From Acidobacteriota bacterium (GTDB taxonomy: Bacteria > Acidobacteriota > Terriglobia > Bryobacterales > Bryobacteraceae), in contig JAFKEE010000026.1 in assembly GCA_017307505.1 (NCBI GenBank), positions 124,001 to 188,000 of the forward strand: a stretch of DNA of 64,000 nt. The letters run 5' to 3'. Shown one piece after another: positions 26,046 to 34,187 of the stretch; the first letter of the stretch is position 1, and the number at the start of each line of letters is the position of its first letter. The translations under genes and the position numbers were made by a program. Under the pieces are notes generated by a model. That model had not been told where the DNA came from, made no database searches, and saw only the letters and a list, made by a program, of their open reading frames with translations.

Positions 26046-27554
26046 TTAGCGGTTGGTTTCGGGACGAGTGGACGGCTGGGCTGACACCACAGCCTGCGTG
26101 CCCTGACCCAGACTGTCGGCGTACTGCTGGATGCCCTTATACAGCGCCTCAGCCAGCCGCTGCCGTTGATCCGGCTTGCGCAGCAGGGCTTCGTCGCGCG
26201 GGTTGCTGATAAAGCCGATCTCCGCCAGAACCGACGGCATGGACGCGCCGATGAGCACCACGAAGGGCGCCTTCTTCACGCCGCGATTCTGGGCGGCGGA
26301 GTCCATTTTCGACCAGGTGGAGGCGAGCGAGGCCTGGACACGAGTGGCGAATTCCCGTGATTCCTCCAGACGGTCTTTCAGGGCGATCTTCTGGATGAGT
26401 TCGCGCAGTTCGAAGACCGATTTGCCGGCTCCGGCGTTTTCCCTGGCGGCCACTTCGGTGGCTTCCTTCGAGGTCGTGAAGTTCAGGTAATAGACTTCGG
26501 CGCCGGAGATGTTCCGGTAGGTGGTGGCGTTCGCGTGGATGGAGAGGAAGAGATCGGCGCGATTCTTGTTGGCGAGAACGGCGCGTTCCTCCAGCCCGAT
26601 ATAGGTGTCGTTGGAGCGGGTGTAGATCACCTGGCTGCCCATGCGCTGTTCGATGAGGGCCCCGAGGCGAAGAGAGACGTCGAGGACAAGGTCCTTTTCC
26701 GTGAGGCCGGTGGGGCCGGTGGTGCCGTGGTCGTGGCCGCCGTGGCCTGGGTCGATGACGACGCGTTCCACCTTCAGGCCGAGGGCGCGGGTGAGCGAGC
26801 GGCCGCCGGTCGAGTTGGGCCGCGCAGCCTTCGGAGTTTCGTCGGGCGAGTTGGAAGGCGGCGGGATGACCGGCTCAGGCGGAGCAGGTTCGGTTTCGAC
26901 GGTCCTGAGAGGTGGCGTAGCGGTGGCCGATACGGATTTGACGGCCGGGACCGAGGGCGGGGGCACCGTGGGCTTCGCGGGTTCGGGGCGTTCCACCACG
27001 GGAGGGCGAGCGGCGGCGGTGCGGACGGGCTCCGGCTTCGGCTCCTCCTTCACGGGAACGTCAATCTTCTCGACGCCGGTGCGGCTTTGGGAGATGGTGG
27101 TCTCCCTGGCCTTGGCTCCACTGGGGCGGACTTCGATGATGATGCGGGTCGGGTTCGTGAGAACCGAGATTTCGTGCTCGACCGGGACCTCGAGGTCGAG
27201 GACGATGCGCATCACGCGCGGCTCCTTCTGGGCCACGCGGATCTGCCGGACGAGTTTGTCGCCCACCTTTACGGTATAGAAGGCTTTGTCGTTCAACCGC
27301 ATGCGGGTCTCGCTGAGGTCGACGAAGAGTCGGTCCGGGTTGGTGAGCTTCTCGAACCTGTACTTGACCTCGGAGGAGACTTCGAGGGCGACGCGGGTGG
27401 CCTGGCTGAGGGACCAGAACCGAACGGAGGTGACGGCGGCGAGCGGCTTCGTTTCGGCGGATTCCGCCGGCGCCGCGCTGGTGGAGAAGACGAAACCGAG
27501 AGCTCCGCAGAGCGCCAGACGGGAGAGCGATGCTCGAGTTTTCGTCCTGGCCAG
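26046..27554 (-). CDS. N-acetylmuramoyl-L-alanine amidase with AMIN domain
   Basis: About 502 residues if started at CTG 27554. A signal peptide (ASLSRLALCGALGFVFSTSA) is followed by an AMIN domain (VRFWSLSQATRVALEVSS, then RLFVDLSETRM), a Pro-rich linker and an Amidase_3 domain. The zinc ligands and catalytic Glu are visible: His in VVIDPGHGGHDHG (about 271), Glu in LEERAVLAN, His in LFLSIHANA, and Glu in SVLAEIGFISN. It cleaves the peptide stem from murein. It lies directly downstream of the lytic transglycosylase, forming a cell-wall pair. The frame has no ATG, GTG or TTG before residue 85, inside the AMIN domain. Confidence 0.88.
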   Translation of the reverse strand: MARTKTRASLSRLALCGALGFVFSTSAAPAESAETKPLAAVTSVRFWSLSQATRVALEVSSEVKYRFEKLTNPDRLFVDLSETRMRLNDKAFYTVKVGDKLVRQIRVAQKEPRVMRIVLDLEVPVEHEISVLTNPTRIIIEVRPSGAKARETTISQSRTGVEKIDVPVKEEPKPEPVRTAAARPPVVERPEPAKPTVPPPSVPAVKSVSATATPPLRTVETEPAPPEPVIPPPSNSPDETPKAARPNSTGGRSLTRALGLKVERVVIDPGHGGHDHGTTGPTGLTEKDLVLDVSLRLGALIEQRMGSQVIYTRSNDTYIGLEERAVLANKNRADLFLSIHANATTYRNISGAEVYYLNFTTSKEATEVAARENAGAGKSVFELRELIQKIALKDRLEESREFATRVQASLASTWSKMDSAAQNRGVKKAPFVVLIGASMPSVLAEIGFISNPRDEALLRKPDQRQRLAEALYKGIQQYADSLGQGTQAVVSAQPSTRPETNR

Positions 27555-27564
27555 AAATCCTCCT
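27552..27564 (-). promoter_or_regulatory. Shine-Dalgarno plus CTG start of the amidase
   Basis: On the minus strand AGGAGGA (27564-27558) overlaps the transglycosylase stop (TAG, 27565-27563) and lies 3 bases before CTG at 27554-27552. The CTG opens the signal peptide frame. No standard start codon exists in frame until the middle of the AMIN domain, so CTG is the best-supported start. Confidence 0.6.
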
Positions 27565-28282
27565 AGCGAGTCCTCAGCACCATTCTGCCCTCGGAATCCG
27601 TCGACACCTCAAGGTGGCGAAAGGGTTCCGGCTGCGGCTGCTGAGGGATCGGGGCGGCGTCGGCTGTTTCCGGATGCTGGCGTTTGCGCGCCTCGCCGTA
27701 GGATTTGCCGACGCGATCGACGTACTGCAGGGTCTCTTTATAAGGCGGCACGTTGCCGTACTTCTGGACGGCGCCTTCGCCCGCGTTGTATGCAGCCAGG
27801 GCGAGGCGGTCATCCTTGAACATTTCCTGGAGGTACTTCAGGTACTTCACCCCGGCGGTAATATTCTCTTCGGCGTCGAAGCTGTTGAGGGCTCCGAAGC
27901 GGCGGGCGGTGGCCGGGATGAGTTGCATGAGCCCCTCGGCGCCTTTGGGCGACACCGCGGTGAGGTTGTAGTTGCTTTCGGCGCGGATGACGGAATGGAC
28001 GAGCAGCGGATCGACGGCATGCGCTTTGGCGGCGCGTTCCACGATCTCGCCGACATTGATCTCCGCTCCGGTCGAGGCGGCTTTGATGACCTTGGGCGAA
28101 GTCTCCTTGCCGGGCGTGGGGTGGGAGACGACGACGGTGCTGCGCACGAGGCGTCCGGTTCTGGAGTCCGGGCGCACGGTGGTCACCACGCGCGACGCGG
28201 GGTCAGCCGCCGCCGCCGTGGCCGCCAAGGCCAGGCTGAAACAGAACGCCATGAATTTGTTGTATTGATTATATCGAGCCAT
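27563..28282 (-). CDS. Lytic transglycosylase (SLT domain)
   Basis: A 239-residue protein with an N-terminal hydrophobic stretch (FMAFCFSLALAATAAAA, signal peptide). The SLT domain is at ~90-200: catalytic Glu in LVHSVIRAESNYN, then GAEGLMQLIPATARRFG, ENITAGVKYLKYLQEMF and LALAAYNAGEGAVQKYG. Such enzymes cut murein glycan strands with anhydro product. ATG 28282 is chosen since the longer open frame upstream runs through the mobA promoter region and is not protein-like. The amidase follows 8 bases on, and the pair should be co-expressed. Confidence 0.88.
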   Translation of the reverse strand: MARYNQYNKFMAFCFSLALAATAAAADPASRVVTTVRPDSRTGRLVRSTVVVSHPTPGKETSPKVIKAASTGAEINVGEIVERAAKAHAVDPLLVHSVIRAESNYNLTAVSPKGAEGLMQLIPATARRFGALNSFDAEENITAGVKYLKYLQEMFKDDRLALAAYNAGEGAVQKYGNVPPYKETLQYVDRVGKSYGEARKRQHPETADAAPIPQQPQPEPFRHLEVSTDSEGRMVLRTR

Positions 28283-28342
28283 GCGCTGCAAACAAACGGA
28301 GTTTCGCCTGAGCCCGGACGCGGATTGGCCACGAGCCACTGC

Positions 28343-28348
28343 TAAGAT
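28343..28348 (+). promoter_or_regulatory. Extended -10 element of mobA, leaderless type
   Basis: TGC-TAAGAT (hexamer 28343-28348, with TG one base upstream) lies 6 bases before the ATG at 28355, and no Shine-Dalgarno is present. Transcription would begin at the start codon. Confidence 0.5.
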
Positions 28349-28354
28349 TGTCTC

Positions 28355-28912
28355 ATGAGCGTCGCCGGCTTCGTGCTGACGGGGGGCCACAGCAGCAGGA
28401 TGGGCCGCGATAAGGCCATGCTGCCGTATGGGGATGGGACCCTGGTGGAGTGGATGGCGAAGATCGCCCGCGACGCCGCCGGGACGGTTTATCTCGTTGG
28501 CGCGCCAGAGCGGTATGTTCATCTGGGACTCCCGTGCCTGTCCGAAAGATATGCTGGTTGCGGCCCCATGAGCGGGGTTGAGGCGGCCCTGGGGTACGGG
28601 TACTCCTGGAACCTGGTGCTGGCCTGCGACATGCCCCGCCTGAATCCGGGCTGGCTGGAGAGGCTGGTGCGCACCGCCGTGGAGGGGGAGAAAGCCGCGG
28701 TGGCAGCGTCCCATGAGGACGGACGGGTGGAACCGCTGTGTGCCGTTTACCATGCGCGGCTCCAGCCGCTGTTCGAAGAGGCGCTGTCAGATGGGCGGTA
28801 CTCGATCCGGAAACTCCTGGATACAATCGACTTTGCGCGATTTCCGGTGGAGGATGAGGAATACGTGGCGAACGTGAATACGTCAGACGAATGGGCGCGG
28901 TGGAGCCAATGA
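28355..28912 (+). CDS. mobA: Molybdenum cofactor guanylyltransferase
   Basis: A 185-residue nucleotidyltransferase with the MobA signature GGHSSRMGRDKAMLPY at 10-25, the LACDMPRL metal-binding Asp, PLCAVYH, and the C-terminal NVNTSDEW that matches the family's NxNTPE-D motif. MobA joins GMP to molybdopterin to make the guanine dinucleotide cofactor of DMSO-reductase-type enzymes. No other molybdenum gene is nearby. Its stop overlaps the start of the next ATPase gene (ATGA), an odd coupling given the different roles. Confidence 0.88.
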   Translation: MSVAGFVLTGGHSSRMGRDKAMLPYGDGTLVEWMAKIARDAAGTVYLVGAPERYVHLGLPCLSERYAGCGPMSGVEAALGYGYSWNLVLACDMPRLNPGWLERLVRTAVEGEKAAVAASHEDGRVEPLCAVYHARLQPLFEEALSDGRYSIRKLLDTIDFARFPVEDEEYVANVNTSDEWARWSQ

Positions 28913-29667
28913 TCGACAAGTTTCCGCATTACATCGAGTTCCAGCATGTTTCTAAGACGTTCGATCACCCCGTTTTAGTCGATTGCAGCTTTCACATTGA
29001 TCCGGGCGAGACCTTGGCGATTATCGGGCGCAGCGGCGTGGGCAAGAGCGTGAGCCTGTTCCACATCATGGGGTTTTTGAAGCCGGACTCAGGCCGGGTG
29101 ATTGTGGCGCACCAGGACATCACGGAGATGACCGAGGCGGAACTGCGGATGGTCCGTCGCAAGGTGACTATGGTCTTCCAGAATGGCGCGTTGTTTGATT
29201 CGCTGACCGTGGGGGAGAACATCCTCTTCTCGCTGGAGTTGAGGGAGGACTACGACGAGTCGAACAAGATGGACGTAGTGCGCGGCCTGCTGGAGATGGT
29301 GGATCTTGGCGATTTTGAGGATGCTTATCCGGCGGATCTGTCCACCGGCTACCGGCGGGCGGTGGCGATTGCACGGGCTCTGGCCGCGCAGCCGGAGTGT
29401 GTCCTCTATGACGAGCCGACCACGATGGTGGACCCGATCATGTCGGACCAGATGGCTTCGCTGATGCTGCGGCTGAAGCGGCAACTGGGTTTGACTTCGC
29501 TGGTGGTGACGCACGACCTGGACCTGATGCGGCGCGTAGCGGACCGCGTGGTGTTTCTGTTCGAGGGCAAAGTGATCTACTTCGGACCGGTCTCGGAGAT
29601 GGAGAAGTGCGACCATCCGCACGTCAGGGAGTTCCTGGCGATGGACCGGGTGGATTTCACCGCCTGA
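28909..29667 (+). CDS. ABC ATPase of the Mla (phospholipid transport) type
   Basis: A 252-residue ABC ATPase with Walker A IIGRSGVGKSV, Q-loop VFQNGALFDSLTV (the MlaF/Mkl-type NGALFDSLTV signature), Walker B VLYDEPTTMVDPI and H-loop VVTHD. MlaF-like ATPases drive an MlaE permease and an MCE protein that move phospholipids between membranes. Here no permease or MCE gene is adjacent. The family's LSGGMxKR signature is changed to LSTGYRRAVAIARA, still plausible but not typical. It starts in the mobA stop and its 3' end overlaps the convergent gene by 11 bases. Confidence 0.82.
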   Translation: MIDKFPHYIEFQHVSKTFDHPVLVDCSFHIDPGETLAIIGRSGVGKSVSLFHIMGFLKPDSGRVIVAHQDITEMTEAELRMVRRKVTMVFQNGALFDSLTVGENILFSLELREDYDESNKMDVVRGLLEMVDLGDFEDAYPADLSTGYRRAVAIARALAAQPECVLYDEPTTMVDPIMSDQMASLMLRLKRQLGLTSLVVTHDLDLMRRVADRVVFLFEGKVIYFGPVSEMEKCDHPHVREFLAMDRVDFTA

Positions 29668-30889
29668 TGCGCTTTTTCACTTCCTGATAGAGGCCCTTGG
29701 CCTTCTCGCTCCAGGTTTTGTCGGGCACCTTGGCGGGCGCCGCGCTGGTGACGGACTTCGTCACAGTGTTCCATGGCGGCGGCAATTGGGCGTCGTGGCG
29801 GGCGACGACGCGGGCCCGGAAGTTGTTGATGCTGTATTCGCGTTCCACCAGCCTGCCGTCCTTCTCCTCGACGACGGTTTTGAAGCCGGTTGCGGGCGAG
29901 CCGCTGATCCCGATGGGCAGGTAGCCTTTCATCCCGCGTTCGATGAAGGAGGTCTCGTAGCGATGGCGGCGGATGTTCCAGATGAAGATGCGCAGGGAAT
30001 CGAACTCGATGGGCACGCCGCGCTGCGAGAGAGTGGCCCACATCCAGACGGGTTTGTCGACGCCATGGTCGTTCACCTTGCCGATGTTGAAGTAGGCCGT
30101 GATTCTGGCCCGTTCAGCGTACTGGGCGATCTCGTCGGGTATAGCCATCAGCAACATACGGGAGAGAACCCAGCCTGCCTGGCCATCCTTTGACCGAATG
30201 AGCGTCCAGTCGTCCATGGGGATGGCGGGCGGCTGCGGCTTGGGTTCGTCCTTGTCCACCTTTTCTCCGGCCTCGGGGATGAAGCCGTCGGGATTGCCGG
30301 AGAGCTCGAGCCAGTTGGCGGGCAAGGCGGGTGGTTTGCCGGCGGGGGGCGGCGGGAGCGTGGGGGCGGCCTTCTTCTTTGACTTCTTCGTGACGGGAGC
30401 TGCGTCGGTCTTGAGGAAGTCAGGCGGATCGAAGGGGACGCGGGGCGCGCGCTCGTGGGCGACGACTTCCACCTGCTGGTCGTGGCGGATTTGGAAGAAG
30501 CTGGGGGACTGCCGGTTGGGCACGTTGTGGACGTTGAGCGGCTCGAAGACGGAAGCGCGGCCCTGGGACGGAGACCCGGCGGCGCGTTCGGCCAGGTTCC
30601 TGAGGTCGGTCATATTCTCCGGCGAAAGGAGCTGGCGGCCGTCGACCCAGCCTTCCGCGTCGGAGGCGGTACGGACGCGGTAGAAGCGGCGCCGCCGGCC
30701 GATGAGGGCGAGGCGTTCTCCGTGTTTGACCGTGGCGACGAGGGCGGCGCGGGAGGTGAGTTCCTGACGGATCTGAAGGGTGGCGGGGCCAACGAAGGCC
30801 TCACCGAGTACGGGATCCCGCGGTGGACCGGAGGAGCAACCCGCCAGGAGGGCGAGCGCGAAAGCAGTGGGTAGAAGTCGGCGACTCAT
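29657..30889 (-). CDS. SH3-domain lipoprotein
   Basis: A 410-residue protein with a lipoprotein signal (MSRRLLPTAFALALLAGCSS). Two SH3-like parts: one at ~35-90 (ALVATVKHGERLALIGRRRR, WVDGRQLLS) and one broken by a Pro/Lys-rich insert (VEVVAHE, then KDGQAGWVLSRMLL). The C-terminal ~150 residues (ITAYFNIGKVNDHGVDKPVW, RHRYETSFIERGMKGYLPIG) are unlike anything I can name. SH3_3 domains in envelope proteins often bind peptidoglycan. ATG 30889 gives the lipobox; the upstream frame runs into another gene's shadow. Confidence 0.78.
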   Translation of the reverse strand: MSRRLLPTAFALALLAGCSSGPPRDPVLGEAFVGPATLQIRQELTSRAALVATVKHGERLALIGRRRRFYRVRTASDAEGWVDGRQLLSPENMTDLRNLAERAAGSPSQGRASVFEPLNVHNVPNRQSPSFFQIRHDQQVEVVAHERAPRVPFDPPDFLKTDAAPVTKKSKKKAAPTLPPPPAGKPPALPANWLELSGNPDGFIPEAGEKVDKDEPKPQPPAIPMDDWTLIRSKDGQAGWVLSRMLLMAIPDEIAQYAERARITAYFNIGKVNDHGVDKPVWMWATLSQRGVPIEFDSLRIFIWNIRRHRYETSFIERGMKGYLPIGISGSPATGFKTVVEEKDGRLVEREYSINNFRARVVARHDAQLPPPWNTVTKSVTSAAPAKVPDKTWSEKAKGLYQEVKKRIRR

Positions 30890-30898
30890 GCCGCTGTA

Positions 30899-30933
30899 GC
30901 GGTGACGAACTTTCAGGATAGCAGCGTCACCGC
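30899..30933 (-). terminator. 9-bp hairpin between aminotransferase and SH3 lipoprotein
   Basis: GCGGTGACG (30899-30907) pairs fully with CGTCACCGC (30925-30933) over 17 bases. It lies between the end of the aminotransferase and the start of the lipoprotein, both on the minus strand. It could end the first message or act in the second's leader. Confidence 0.4.
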
Positions 30934-30959
30934 CAGCGGAATGATGTTGCAAAGGAAAA

Positions 30960-32153
30960 CTAGGCAGAGTACTTCTTGACGAAGCCCTCGAGGCGGTCCA
31001 GGCCCTTCTGGATGTTCTCCATGGAGGTGGCGTAGGAGATGCGGATGTGCTTCTCGGTGCCGAATGCTTCTCCAGGGACGGCGGCCACATGGGCTTCGGC
31101 CAGGAGTTTCTCAGCGAATTCCATGGGGGTGCGCAGGCCGTTGGGGCTGAGCGCGCCGCCGATGTTCGGGTAGGCGTAGAAGGCGCCGCGGGGTTCCGCG
31201 CAGGTGAGCCCGGGGATGGCGCGCAGGCGGCCGATGACGTAGTCGCGGCGCTTGCGGTATTCGGCGAGCATGACGTCGACCGAGTCCTGGGGACCATTGA
31301 GGGCTTCGATGGCGCCCTTCTGGGCAATGGAGGTCGGGTTGGAGGTGGAGTGCGACTGAAGCTTGATGATGGCGGTGCAGACTTCGGCCGGAGCCAGGGT
31401 GAAGCCGATACGCCAGCCGGTCATGGCGTAGGTCTTGGAGAGAGAGCCAGCGACGATGACGGTATCCTTCATGCCGGGCACGGAGGCGACGGAGTAAGGA
31501 TCGCTGTCATAGAGGAAGCGGCAGTAGCACTCGTCGGTCATGAGCCAGATGCCGCGCTTCTTGGCGAGGTGGGCGATCTTCTCGAACTCAGCCTGCTCGA
31601 CCAGCGCGCCTGACGGGTTGCAGGGCGAATTGACGATGATGAGGCGGGTTTTGGAGGTGATGGCGGCCTCGACCTGCGCGGCGGTGAGGGCGAAGCCTTC
31701 CTGCTCGCTGGTTTCGACGAGGACGGGCTTGCCTCCGGCGTAGTTCACGACGTCGTAGTAGGTCACCCAGTAAGGAATGGGAATGATGACCTCATCGCCC
31801 TGGTTGATAAGCGCCTGCGTCATGTTGAAGATCGCATGCTTACCGCCCACGGAGACGACGCACTCGGGGACCGAGTAGTTGGTGCCGTAATCCGCTTTAT
31901 GGCGCTCGACGACGGCCTGGCGCAGCTCCTGCACGCCCGGCATGGCCGTATAGCGCGTGAAGTTCTGATCCAGGGCAGCGATGGCGGCGCGTTTGATGTT
32001 ATCCGGGGTGGGGAAGTCCGGCTCGCCAACGCCGAAGTCGACAACATCCACGCCGGCGCGGCGGAGTTTCTCTGCCTCGGCCGAAACACGGGCCGTGGAC
32101 GAGACGCTGATTAGTGAGATTCGATCTGCGAGGTGGGATGACGCTTGTTGCAT
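30960..32153 (-). CDS. Class I/II PLP-dependent aminotransferase (aspartate type)
   Basis: A 397-residue fold-type-I enzyme: VVDFGVGEPDFPTPDNIK near the N-terminus, RYTAMPGVQELRQAV, NSPCNPSGA (phosphate/substrate site), and the PLP lysine in SLSKTYAMTGWRIGF. The C-terminal RISYATSMENIQKGLDRL carries the substrate-carboxylate Arg. It matches bacterial aspartate/prephenate aminotransferases (1-beta type). The cytoplasmic reaction is probably aspartate to oxaloacetate; the exact acceptor is not clear. It follows coaD by 29 bases and may be co-transcribed with it. Confidence 0.88.
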   Translation of the reverse strand: MQQASSHLADRISLISVSSTARVSAEAEKLRRAGVDVVDFGVGEPDFPTPDNIKRAAIAALDQNFTRYTAMPGVQELRQAVVERHKADYGTNYSVPECVVSVGGKHAIFNMTQALINQGDEVIIPIPYWVTYYDVVNYAGGKPVLVETSEQEGFALTAAQVEAAITSKTRLIIVNSPCNPSGALVEQAEFEKIAHLAKKRGIWLMTDECYCRFLYDSDPYSVASVPGMKDTVIVAGSLSKTYAMTGWRIGFTLAPAEVCTAIIKLQSHSTSNPTSIAQKGAIEALNGPQDSVDVMLAEYRKRRDYVIGRLRAIPGLTCAEPRGAFYAYPNIGGALSPNGLRTPMEFAEKLLAEAHVAAVPGEAFGTEKHIRISYATSMENIQKGLDRLEGFVKKYSA

Positions 32154-32182
32154 TCTGGTAAGCTGCTTTGACTGAATGTAGA

Positions 32183-32683
32183 TTAAGCCCGCCCCTGGAA
32201 ACGCTGCTTGAGCTTTTCTTCGACGGAAGGTGGAACAAGACCGCTGATATTACCGCCCAGGCCGATTACTTCTTTCACCAGCTTGGAGCTGATGAAGGAG
32301 TATGCCTCACCAGCCATCATAAACATTGTTTCGATCTCAGGCGCGAGGCGGCGGTTCATCAGGGCCATCTGCAACTCGTATTCATAGTCGGAGATGGCTC
32401 GAATCCCGCGCAGAAGCAACTTGGCCTGCTTCTGGCGGGCATAGTCGACCAATAACCCATCGAAGCAGTCCACTTCCACGTTGGCAAAGGGACTGGCGAC
32501 AGACCGCAACATCGCCACGCGCTCCTCGAGGGTGAAGAGAGGATGTTTGTGGGCATTGCGCAGCACGGAGACAACCAGCTTGTCGACGAGCGGCGCGCAG
32601 CGTTGGATGAGGTCCAGGTGGCCGTTCGTAATCGGGTCAAAGCTGCCGGGATAAACCGCGACGAGGGGGTTGTGACTGGGCAA
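32183..32683 (-). CDS. coaD: Pantetheine-phosphate adenylyltransferase
   Basis: A 166-residue protein with the PPAT marks: AVYPGSFDPITNGHLDLIQR (T/HxGH nucleotidyltransferase motif, here TNGH), LLLRGIRAISDYEYELQMAL, and the C-terminal FISSKLVKEVIGLGGNIS (the ISSTxxR-type signature as ISSKLVK). It makes dephospho-CoA from 4'-phosphopantetheine and ATP. The start is a TTG at 32683; no ATG or GTG lies before the core. A TATAAT is present 38-43 bases upstream. Confidence 0.92.
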   Translation of the reverse strand: MPSHNPLVAVYPGSFDPITNGHLDLIQRCAPLVDKLVVSVLRNAHKHPLFTLEERVAMLRSVASPFANVEVDCFDGLLVDYARQKQAKLLLRGIRAISDYEYELQMALMNRRLAPEIETMFMMAGEAYSFISSKLVKEVIGLGGNISGLVPPSVEEKLKQRFQGRA

Positions 32684-32720
32684 GACAGGGGTCTCCAGAA
32701 CCGGGGCGGGTCCTTTGGTG

Positions 32721-32745
32721 ATTATAACGCCTTCTTCTGAAGGCG
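32721..32745 (-). promoter_or_regulatory. coaD -10 element and adjacent hairpin
   Basis: TATAAT (minus strand, 32726-32721) should be the coaD -10; the -35 region is weak. Just upstream CGCCTTC (32729-32735) pairs with GAAGGCG (32739-32745) over three bases. That tight hairpin may end the Gfo/Idh message while sitting in the coaD promoter spacer. Confidence 0.5.
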
Positions 32746-32790
32746 CGGCATACTATCAGTTTTACTTTAAGTAGCATACGCCGCCCCAAA

Positions 32791-34152
32791 CTAAGATAGT
32801 AGCCCTTTCAGGACGCGATCCCAGGGTTTTCTATAGGGGCGTTCGAGCATGGCAGAGGCTTCCGGATCGTTCAGGATTTCCTCCTTCTCAGGATCCCAAC
32901 GGATTTTGCGGCCGGTGCGCAGACTGATGTTGGCGAGATGGCAGGCGACGGCGGTCTGGTGGCCGTCCTCGACATCCGCCACGGTCCGTTCGCGGGATTT
33001 GATGCAGTCGAGGAAGTTGCGGACGTGGGCTCGGAACTGGTCGTCGGAGGAACCGGGGACCTTCATGGCCTGGATCCAGGGTTCGGGCGTGACGGCCTCG
33101 CGTTTAGGTCCGCCTTGCGGTTGTCCTTTAAAAACGGGGATGGCGTTGCCGGGCGGCATCTTCGTGTCGGGCAGGACCTCGAAGCCGGCACGGTTGATGA
33201 GCAGGGCGCCCTTGGTGCCGGCGTATTCGCTTCCGCCGGGCGGACGGCGGCCGAGGCAGGCCTCGCGATGGGACCAGATGGCAGTGAACTTGTCGTACTC
33301 GAAGAGCGCGTCCTGGGTATCGGCGGTTTCGCCGTCGTCTTCCAGGGCGAAGCGTCCGCCGGAGGAGGAGACGGCGCGCGGACCTTTCTGGCCGGTGGTC
33401 CATTGGACGATGTCGAGTTCGTGGGCGGCGAGGTTGGTCATCTGGCCGCCGGAGAAATCCCAGAACCAGCGGAAGTGGTAGAGGCCGCGGTGGGGCTGGT
33501 AAGGCCGTGCCGGAGCCGGACCGAGCCACATGTCGTAGTCGAAGTTCTCGGGCTGGGGTTCCGCGGGTCTGCCGAAGCCGGGCATGATGTTGCGGAAGGC
33601 GGCCATGCGGACGGAGAGCAGCTTGCCGAAGTATTGCTCCTGAATCAGTTTGCGGGCGGCCTGGTAATGGACTCCGCTGCGTTGCTGGGTGCCGACCTGG
33701 ACGACGCGTTTGTGGCGGCGGGCGACCTGGGTCATCCAGCGGCCTTCCCGGACGAAGAGCGTCATGGGCTTTTCGACATAGACGTCTTTGCCGGCGGCGC
33801 AGGCCATCATCGTGAGAAGGGCATGCCAGTGATCCGGAGTTGAGACGACGACGGCGTCGATGTCCTTTTCGTCGAGCAGGCGGCGGAAATCGCGATAGCC
33901 GCGGGTTTTGGTGCCGGGGCGGGCCTCGCAGGCGGCGATGCCTTCGCGCAGGCGGGGCTCGTAGGTTTCGGCGAGGCCGACAAGGTCCACATCGTCCTGG
34001 CTCTTGAAGTCGAAGACGTGCTGGGCGCCGATGAGGCCGTAGCCGATGAAGCCGACGCCGATGCGGTTGTTGGCGCCGGAGACCCTGGAATAGGAAGCGG
34101 CCGTGAGGGCTCCGATCGCTGCGCGTCTCGTAACTGGTCCAGCCTCTGACAT
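32791..34152 (-). CDS. Gfo/Idh/MocA family oxidoreductase, exported
   Basis: A 453-residue protein. The N-terminus (MSEAGPVTRRAAIGALTAAS) has a twin-Arg motif, so export by Tat is likely. The NAD(P) Rossmann fold begins at VGFIGYGLIGAQHVFDF; EKP of the cofactor domain is in DVYVEKPMTLF. The family-wide C-terminal sheet follows, with WDFSGGQMTNLAAHELDIVQ containing the His-Asp common in secreted planctomycete/acidobacterial members. Cytoplasmic relatives are sugar dehydrogenases; the exported ones are poorly known. ATG 34152 follows a -10-like TAGAAT by 7 bases. The dehydratase gene runs divergently. Confidence 0.85.
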   Translation of the reverse strand: MSEAGPVTRRAAIGALTAASYSRVSGANNRIGVGFIGYGLIGAQHVFDFKSQDDVDLVGLAETYEPRLREGIAACEARPGTKTRGYRDFRRLLDEKDIDAVVVSTPDHWHALLTMMACAAGKDVYVEKPMTLFVREGRWMTQVARRHKRVVQVGTQQRSGVHYQAARKLIQEQYFGKLLSVRMAAFRNIMPGFGRPAEPQPENFDYDMWLGPAPARPYQPHRGLYHFRWFWDFSGGQMTNLAAHELDIVQWTTGQKGPRAVSSSGGRFALEDDGETADTQDALFEYDKFTAIWSHREACLGRRPPGGSEYAGTKGALLINRAGFEVLPDTKMPPGNAIPVFKGQPQGGPKREAVTPEPWIQAMKVPGSSDDQFRAHVRNFLDCIKSRERTVADVEDGHQTAVACHLANISLRTGRKIRWDPEKEEILNDPEASAMLERPYRKPWDRVLKGLLS

Positions 34153-34159
34153 GCGGGCG

Positions 34160-34165
34160 ATTCTA
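34160..34165 (-). promoter_or_regulatory. -10-like hexamer 7 nt before the Gfo/Idh start
   Basis: On the minus strand TAGAAT (34165-34160) is followed by 7 bases and the ATG at 34152, with no Shine-Dalgarno. It suggests another leaderless transcript. No good -35 is seen within the 35-base divergent spacer. Confidence 0.4.
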
Positions 34166-34187
34166 TCATTGAGAGGAACCAACTGCC

